From Wenyingzhuangia aestuarii (GTDB lineage Bacteria; Bacteroidota; Bacteroidia; Flavobacteriales; Flavobacteriaceae), in contig NZ_JAATJG010000002.1 in the NCBI RefSeq assembly GCF_011927765.1, positions 124,001 to 188,000 on the forward strand: 64,000 bases of DNA, given 5' to 3'. The notes below the pieces were generated by a model. The model did not search any database and was not told where the DNA came from. It saw only the letters and a program-made list of their open reading frames with translations. This document shows, in pieces, positions 56,119-64,000 of this stretch. Every line of letters starts with the position of its first letter. Positions within the stretch are counted from its first letter, which is position 1. Both the position numbers and the translations under genes were made by a program.

Positions 56119-57312
56119 TTATTTTGTAAGCCATTCTATTTGATAGGTATAACTTCCTTTTTTAGAAACTTTATCTTTCAATTTTAACTCTTGTGTTTGA
56201 TGTCCAAATCCTGCTAATAATTTAACTGTACTTTGTGAGACTAGTTTGTTTTGGTTGTCCATTACCTTTAAAACAGCTTTTTTGTTTTGATTGGCTTTGT
56301 AAGTAAAAGAAATTTCTATTTTTTTTCTACCCAACACTTTTGGAGTTTCTGTCAATTGAATCTCTTCAGTATAAATAGGAGTCCCGCTAGAGGGTTCACT
56401 CTGATGGATAGGAACTAGTTTGTAGGCACGAATCCAGTCGTAGTAAGAAGTGTTAATCGCATCGTTATTTAACTCTTCTACGGTAGGCACAGGCTTTACC
56501 CAATTGTAAGTTTCTGTAACCATGTTAATTTTCATAGTTCTATCAAAAGGTTTGTCAACAACTTCTGTACTTACTTTTACGTCTCCCACAAAACGATTGT
56601 CTGCATAAAAAGAAACTTCATTGGCATTTTTCCAATAAGCTCCATAGGTATGGAAAGCTTCCCAAGATTCTGTATCTAATTTTGCATTGCTTTTATGTCC
56701 ATTTCCTTCAATAGCATTGTTTCCTGCCGAATAGAATTTTTCTCTACCACCTTCACAATCTATATATCGGTAATGGGTGTTAAAGTTCATTTGCGTTCTA
56801 AACTTGTCGGTTCTGTTAAAAGTACCTCCAATACTTTCTATAATATCTAGTTCTTGGCTGTATTTATCTTTTGCACAATTTTGTCCGTTACTTTTTTTAG
56901 TAACAAAATCTACGGGTTGTTTGCTGTTAGACATCCAAAAGGTGGTAGACATGTTAATTTTAGAAGCTTTAAAGTTTACTTCGTAATATCCAAAATGAGC
57001 GGTTTCTTTTTTACTTTGTACTGCACCTCCAGCAATGGTATATCCGTCAGTTTCTTTTGCCAACACTGCATTTTTAATTTGCATGGTTCCATTGTTTACA
57101 GAAATTGTACTAGGATGAAACATGGCAGGCTTTCTTCCTTTCCAACCTTTAAAGGTGTCGTTCCATTTGGATTTGTCTAATTGATTACCGTTAAACTCAT
57201 CAGAAAACTCTTCGTTTAATACCCAACGAAATCCTTTTTTAGGAGTAGGAGGATCTGCAAATAAACTAGTAATAGTACATAACGATAATGCGAATGTTAT
57301 TAATTTTTTCAT
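56119..57312 (-). CDS. GH16 family endo-glycanase with C-terminal beta module
   Basis: 397 residues with a signal peptide (ITFALSLCTITSLFA). The GH16 domain spans about 25-290: WVLNEEFSDEFNGNQLDKSK, WKGRKPAMFHPSTISV, GGAVQSKKETAHFGYYEVNF and the catalytic motif E154-x-D156-x2-E159 in QELDIIESIGG. Inserts with cysteines (QNCAKDKYS, IDCEGGRE) may form disulfides. The last 90 residues are a separate beta-sandwich-like module of unknown binding role. The domain layout resembles agarases and porphyranases, so a red-algal galactan is the probable substrate. It is next to a GH2 and two sulfatases on the same strand. Confidence 0.87.
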   Translation of the reverse strand: MKKLITFALSLCTITSLFADPPTPKKGFRWVLNEEFSDEFNGNQLDKSKWNDTFKGWKGRKPAMFHPSTISVNNGTMQIKNAVLAKETDGYTIAGGAVQSKKETAHFGYYEVNFKASKINMSTTFWMSNSKQPVDFVTKKSNGQNCAKDKYSQELDIIESIGGTFNRTDKFRTQMNFNTHYRYIDCEGGREKFYSAGNNAIEGNGHKSNAKLDTESWEAFHTYGAYWKNANEVSFYADNRFVGDVKVSTEVVDKPFDRTMKINMVTETYNWVKPVPTVEELNNDAINTSYYDWIRAYKLVPIHQSEPSSGTPIYTEEIQLTETPKVLGRKKIEISFTYKANQNKKAVLKVMDNQNKLVSQSTVKLLAGFGHQTQELKLKDKVSKKGSYTYQIEWLTK

Positions 57313-57427
57313 AAAAAAATAGGTGTCTTTGATTTATAGATTAAAATTAATTAAAACCTCTAGCAACTTGGGGGACGGTTGATTTATTGTGTATTTCAAA
57401 TGATTCGTATGCTCCCAAATAAAAGAA

Positions 57428-57461
57428 AAACCTCCTAAAACTATATTGTTTTAGGAGGTTT
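57428..57461 (-). terminator. Terminator of the GH2 gene
   Basis: 14-bp perfect stem aaacctcctaaaac/gttttaggaggttt with a 6-nt loop; on the minus strand it follows the GH2 stop by 22 nt and runs into a T-rich tract. Confidence 0.85.
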
Positions 57462-57483
57462 GCTTGTGTTGTAAACTACAAGT

Positions 57484-60798
<3,315 letters not shown>

Positions 60799-60845
60799 TT
60801 ATATATGTAGACCAAATGTCTAATAGATGAGCTTAGCAGTAAAAG

Positions 60846-60876
60846 AAACTCCCTAAGTTATTTACTTAGGGAGTTT
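60846..60876 (-). terminator. Terminator of the first sulfatase gene
   Basis: 13-bp stem aaactccctaagt/acttagggagttt with a 5-nt loop, 20 nt past the stop on the minus strand, followed by a T-rich tract. Confidence 0.85.
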
Positions 60877-60895
60877 TTAAGATTGTTAACATTAT

Positions 60896-62416
60896 TTAAA
60901 GCTTGTGATAAATAGCTGAAATATCCAAAGGATCGTTCATGTCTTTTTGTAGTTGTAACAAATCTTTAAATAATTGCTGTACTCTTTCTTTTTGTTCAGG
61001 ATTACTAGCAAGGTCTTGCATTTCTTCCGGATCGTTATTCATATCAAACAGCAGTACTTTTTCAATTTTAGGATATACTAATAATTTGTATCCATCTTTA
61101 CGAATCATTCTTTGTACATCTAAATAGGCTCCATAAATTTCTTTGTAGTTGCTTTCTTTTTTAGTTCCTCTAGCAATGTCTAAAAAGCTATTGAATTCTA
61201 TGTAGTTAGGTTTTTCTACTTCTGCAATATCTAGCGCTGTAGCCATTGCATCTTGTAAATAAACTTCTGTATTTACTCTTTTGTCTTTAGGAATGTCTGG
61301 TCCTAAAACAACCATAGGAGGTCTTATACTGTGGTCAAATAAGTTTTGTTTTCCTAGTAAACCGTGTCTACCCATTGCCAATCCGTGATCGGCTGTAAAA
61401 ATAATGTAGGTATTGTCTAGTTTTCCTGATTTTTCTAAAGCTTCTAAAATCAATCCAATTTGTGCATCGGCATGTGTAATACTTGCGTAGTATTCTTTGG
61501 TGTGAGTTTTAATGGCATATTCTGTTCTAGGAAATGGAGCCAAAGCTTCGTCTCTTAAATTGTTATCGTTACCAATAGATTTACGGTAAGGATATTCAGG
61601 AATAAAACTTTCTGGAACTGAAATTTTATTCACATCGTATAAGTCTTGATATTCTTGTGGAGCTTGTCTAGGATCGTGAGGAGCATTAAAAGCCAAATAC
61701 ATAAAAAATGGATTGTCTTTTGTTTTTGCTTCATCAATAAAAGAAATAGCGTCATCTTTTAAAACTTCGCTCCAATGTTTACCACCTTGCCAAAAACCTC
61801 CAAATTTAGAATCGGTAGGATCCCAAGAATGATCGTTTTCATTTTGTGGTCTATTGTATCCAATAGGCATAATATCATCAGGATTGGCACCTTTTATTTT
61901 TGAAATAGAATCAAATTTTTTATTCATTGTTTTCCAGTCCCAATTGTCTAAAGGCATTCCTGGACGTTCGTGCTTTACATGGTTAAAAACTAATTTAGGA
62001 TCTACATGTACATGCCATTTTCCTGTCATGTAAGTTTCGTACCCTCCAGACTCTAATAACTTAGCCCAGGTTTTGTTAACATTGCCGTCTTTTTTAAATT
62101 TTCCTGTAAATTTTTTAGCATTCCAAACAAATCTACCTGTATTCATCATAGCTCTAGAAGCCAAACAAACGGCACCACTCCAAGATCCCATATTGTAGGC
62201 ATGTGTAAGTGTCGTTCCGTTGTGTACTAACTTATCCATGTTAGGAGTAATAATTTCATTATTCCCTAATGCGTGAATAGAAGAATAGGTTTGATCATCT
62301 GTAAAAATAAAAACAATATTAGGTTTTCCTTTTTGTTCTTTCTTTTTGTTGTCTTTACCACCACAGCTAGCCAAAGCTAAACTTAAGGAGATAAATAGAA
62401 TTTGTTTTATAAACAT
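60896..62416 (-). CDS. Type I sulfatase, lipoprotein
   Basis: 506 residues. Lipobox ASCG (Cys18). The metal and active-site start is IVFIFTDDQTYSSIHALGN; the formylglycine motif is C84-L-A-S-R88, a C-x-A-x-R variant of the usual C-x-P-x-R. Later marks are GKWHVHVDP, FNAPHDPRQAPQEY and FTADHGLAMGRHGLLGKQNL. It would cleave sulfate esters from an algal polysaccharide after activation by a formylglycine-generating enzyme encoded elsewhere. The second sulfatase is 134 nt upstream. Confidence 0.92.
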   Translation of the reverse strand: MFIKQILFISLSLALASCGGKDNKKKEQKGKPNIVFIFTDDQTYSSIHALGNNEIITPNMDKLVHNGTTLTHAYNMGSWSGAVCLASRAMMNTGRFVWNAKKFTGKFKKDGNVNKTWAKLLESGGYETYMTGKWHVHVDPKLVFNHVKHERPGMPLDNWDWKTMNKKFDSISKIKGANPDDIMPIGYNRPQNENDHSWDPTDSKFGGFWQGGKHWSEVLKDDAISFIDEAKTKDNPFFMYLAFNAPHDPRQAPQEYQDLYDVNKISVPESFIPEYPYRKSIGNDNNLRDEALAPFPRTEYAIKTHTKEYYASITHADAQIGLILEALEKSGKLDNTYIIFTADHGLAMGRHGLLGKQNLFDHSIRPPMVVLGPDIPKDKRVNTEVYLQDAMATALDIAEVEKPNYIEFNSFLDIARGTKKESNYKEIYGAYLDVQRMIRKDGYKLLVYPKIEKVLLFDMNNDPEEMQDLASNPEQKERVQQLFKDLLQLQKDMNDPLDISAIYHKL

Positions 62417-62441
62417 AGCTTTAATAAATATTTGATGTTAT

Positions 62442-62449
62442 CAAAAATA
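62442..62449 (-). promoter_or_regulatory. Candidate -7 box of the first sulfatase gene
   Basis: The minus strand reads TATTTTTG, a perfect TAnnTTTG, 26 nt before the ATG. The -33 element is not at the ideal spacing. Confidence 0.4.
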
Positions 62450-62550
62450 TAAAAACACTTTCAATACATTATCAATATATATAGACATAAAAGAATACAT
62501 ATGTGTTAATATAGGGGTAATGATGTTGAAAATGTTTTTAATAACGGTTC

Positions 62551-64000
62551 TTAATGTCCTCCATCTGGATGACTGTCGTTTGTATATCTATATACAGCAG
62601 GAGTTCCTTTACCTCTAGCATAGGTAATTTGTCTTTTCCAAGCTGCTTTTAATTTATGAAGAACTGCTGTATGTTTTGGGTTATTGATTAAATTGTGTAA
62701 TTCGTTAGGATCGTTTTTTAAATTGTACAATTCCTCATACACAGGTTGTTCTCCTTCTAAAGAAGATTCTGCCAAATGTCTGTAGTAAGCAATATCTGGA
62801 TCGTGTACTGCATATAACATTTTGTTTACAGGAATTCCCATTGCTTTAGCTGTTTTAATTTCTTGAGTAGCAGAACGAGTGGTGTTTTTGTAATAACGAA
62901 TGTATTTCCATTCTTTATCTTGTACAGCTTCACATTTAGGATTTCCAAAGTGAGTAGACCATAAATTTTCTGTGTAGGTATAGTCTCTTACTTCTTTGTT
63001 TCCTCCTTTAATTAAGTTAGAAATATCTTTTCCTTGCATTTCTTTAGGAATTTCTATTCCTGCCATAGCCAACATCGTAGGAGCAATGTCTATTGTTTGT
63101 ACCAAAGCATCACTTCTCATTCCTCTTGTTTTTCTTTTTGCTTTAGGATCTAATACAATAATAGGTACGTGTGTTGTTTTTTCATAACACAAAGCTTTTC
63201 CACCTAAACCTTGTTCTCCCATAAATAAACCGTGATCAGAAGTAAAAATAATGATGGTTTTTTTATTGATTTTTAAGTCTTTTAATTTTTTTCTTAAGTT
63301 TCCAACCAAACGATCAATACCCGTCATAGCTTCTAATTGACGAATATATCTTTCTTTTACGTCTTTTGGAGTATCAGAGTAATTGTATCCATCTTGTCTG
63401 TCTTCTGCTCTTAATAAATCAGCAGGTAGCTTAGGAGTTTTAATATCTTTTTTAGCAATATAGTTCTCAGGTAAAGGAATTTCTATATCTCTATATTTAG
63501 TTCTATATAAAGCATCATCCGTAGGTTTTAGTTTCATAGTTTTAGTACTGGCACTATGAGGTAAATTAAAATTGATAGATAACATAAAAGGTTTGTCTAA
63601 AGGTCTTGATTCTAAGAATTTTATAGCACCTTTTAATTTACGAGCATTAGGATCTAAAAAATCATCTACACCTTCGTTAATTACCTCTGGTTGCGTGTTG
63701 GCAATGGCATCGTTAAAAATTTTGTGTCTATCTTTAGGATAGAATCCTAAGTGACCGTGACCAGCATACCAATAATCAAAACTTTTTTCCATAAGTCCAC
63801 TATCGTAACCTCCTTCTCCAACAGGAGCGTGATTTTTACCTATCCAACCAGTATAGTATCCTGCATTACGCATAACCATTGGATATGATTTTTCCCAAGC
63901 TTTGTCTGATACAGCAGTTCCTGAATTAAAGTTGACACCGTGTTTACGTTCGTATTGTCCTAACAAAATAGAAACTCTACTAGGGGTGCAAATAGCACTA
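62551..64000 (-). CDS. Type I sulfatase, 5' end beyond the window
   Basis: The open frame runs to the right edge. Reading beyond the first in-frame start (TTG, 63966) gives SAICTPSRVSI-LLGQYERKHG, which includes the canonical formylglycine motif C-T-P-S-R with the Cys codon at 63988-63990. So the true start lies outside and the protein is a standard S1 sulfatase. Other marks are GWIGKNHAPVGEGGYDSG, NFNLPHSASTKTM, FTSDHGLFMGEQGLGGKALC and ELYNLKNDPNELHNL. Substrate probably a sulfated galactan or other algal glycan. Part of the catabolic gene group on this strand. Confidence 0.92.
   Translation of the reverse strand, partial: SAICTPSRVSILLGQYERKHGVNFNSGTAVSDKAWEKSYPMVMRNAGYYTGWIGKNHAPVGEGGYDSGLMEKSFDYWYAGHGHLGFYPKDRHKIFNDAIANTQPEVINEGVDDFLDPNARKLKGAIKFLESRPLDKPFMLSINFNLPHSASTKTMKLKPTDDALYRTKYRDIEIPLPENYIAKKDIKTPKLPADLLRAEDRQDGYNYSDTPKDVKERYIRQLEAMTGIDRLVGNLRKKLKDLKINKKTIIIFTSDHGLFMGEQGLGGKALCYEKTTHVPIIVLDPKAKRKTRGMRSDALVQTIDIAPTMLAMAGIEIPKEMQGKDISNLIKGGNKEVRDYTYTENLWSTHFGNPKCEAVQDKEWKYIRYYKNTTRSATQEIKTAKAMGIPVNKMLYAVHDPDIAYYRHLAESSLEGEQPVYEELYNLKNDPNELHNLINNPKHTAVLHKLKAAWKRQITYARGKGTPAVYRYTNDSHPDGGH

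Noticed and set aside
56854-57180. 108-codon frame antisense to the GH16 gene
   Set aside because: Mirrors the GH16 catalytic region; no promoter or family features.

Overview
The window is from a marine member of the Bacteroidota, most likely a Flavobacteriaceae. The DNA is AT-rich. It carries gldI, a PorV/PorQ-type beta-barrel gene, Bacteroidota-type promoter boxes (TTTG-N19-TAnnTTTG), and algal-polysaccharide enzymes (two GH16, one large GH2, two sulfatases). The genus cannot be fixed from the sequence.

Region A (1-25.3 kb, + strand) is a dense surface-glycan locus. It holds a Wzt-type ABC ATPase (cut by the left edge), about fifteen glycosyltransferases of GT2/GT4/GT10 type, a CMP-nonulosonate synthetase fused to a KdsC-like phosphatase, a NeuB-type synthase, a polysaccharide pyruvyl transferase family protein, a Wzy-type polymerase/ligase, a CapK/PaaK-like adenylate-forming enzyme and a polyprenyl-phosphate sugar phosphotransferase. 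Genes abut or overlap by a few bases. A perfect consensus promoter sits in front of the NeuB gene.

Region B (25.3-38.7 kb) is mostly housekeeping and envelope: a DUF4105 protein and a PorV-like protein (-), pssA (+), lptB-tatC-kdsD (-), recQ (+), a large multi-PAS hybrid histidine kinase (-), and an isolated GH16 lipoprotein (-).

Region C (39.3-50.1 kb, + strand) is the most interesting part. A six-gene operon starts with a clear PelF glycosyltransferase and a PelG-like membrane transporter. It continues with a GH114-like secreted hydrolase, a polytopic membrane protein, a 1372-residue lipoprotein that seems to join a PelA-like deacetylase domain to a PelB-like solenoid and outer-membrane barrel, and a second GH114/TM1410-type lipoprotein. 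I read it as a rearranged Pel-like exopolysaccharide system without recognisable PelC, PelD or PelE. ndk diverges from it.

Region D (50.2-55.1 kb, + strand) is nrnA-like, gldI, an FKBP lipoprotein, cysS, yidD and lgt. It is followed by about 1 kb of non-coding DNA with three tandem copies of a 277-bp unit.

Region E (56.1-64 kb, - strand) is part of a polysaccharide utilisation locus, probably for a sulfated red-algal galactan: GH16, GH2 beta-galactosidase, and two sulfatases, the last cut by the right edge. No SusC/SusD pair, rRNA, tRNA, CRISPR array or insertion sequence was seen.
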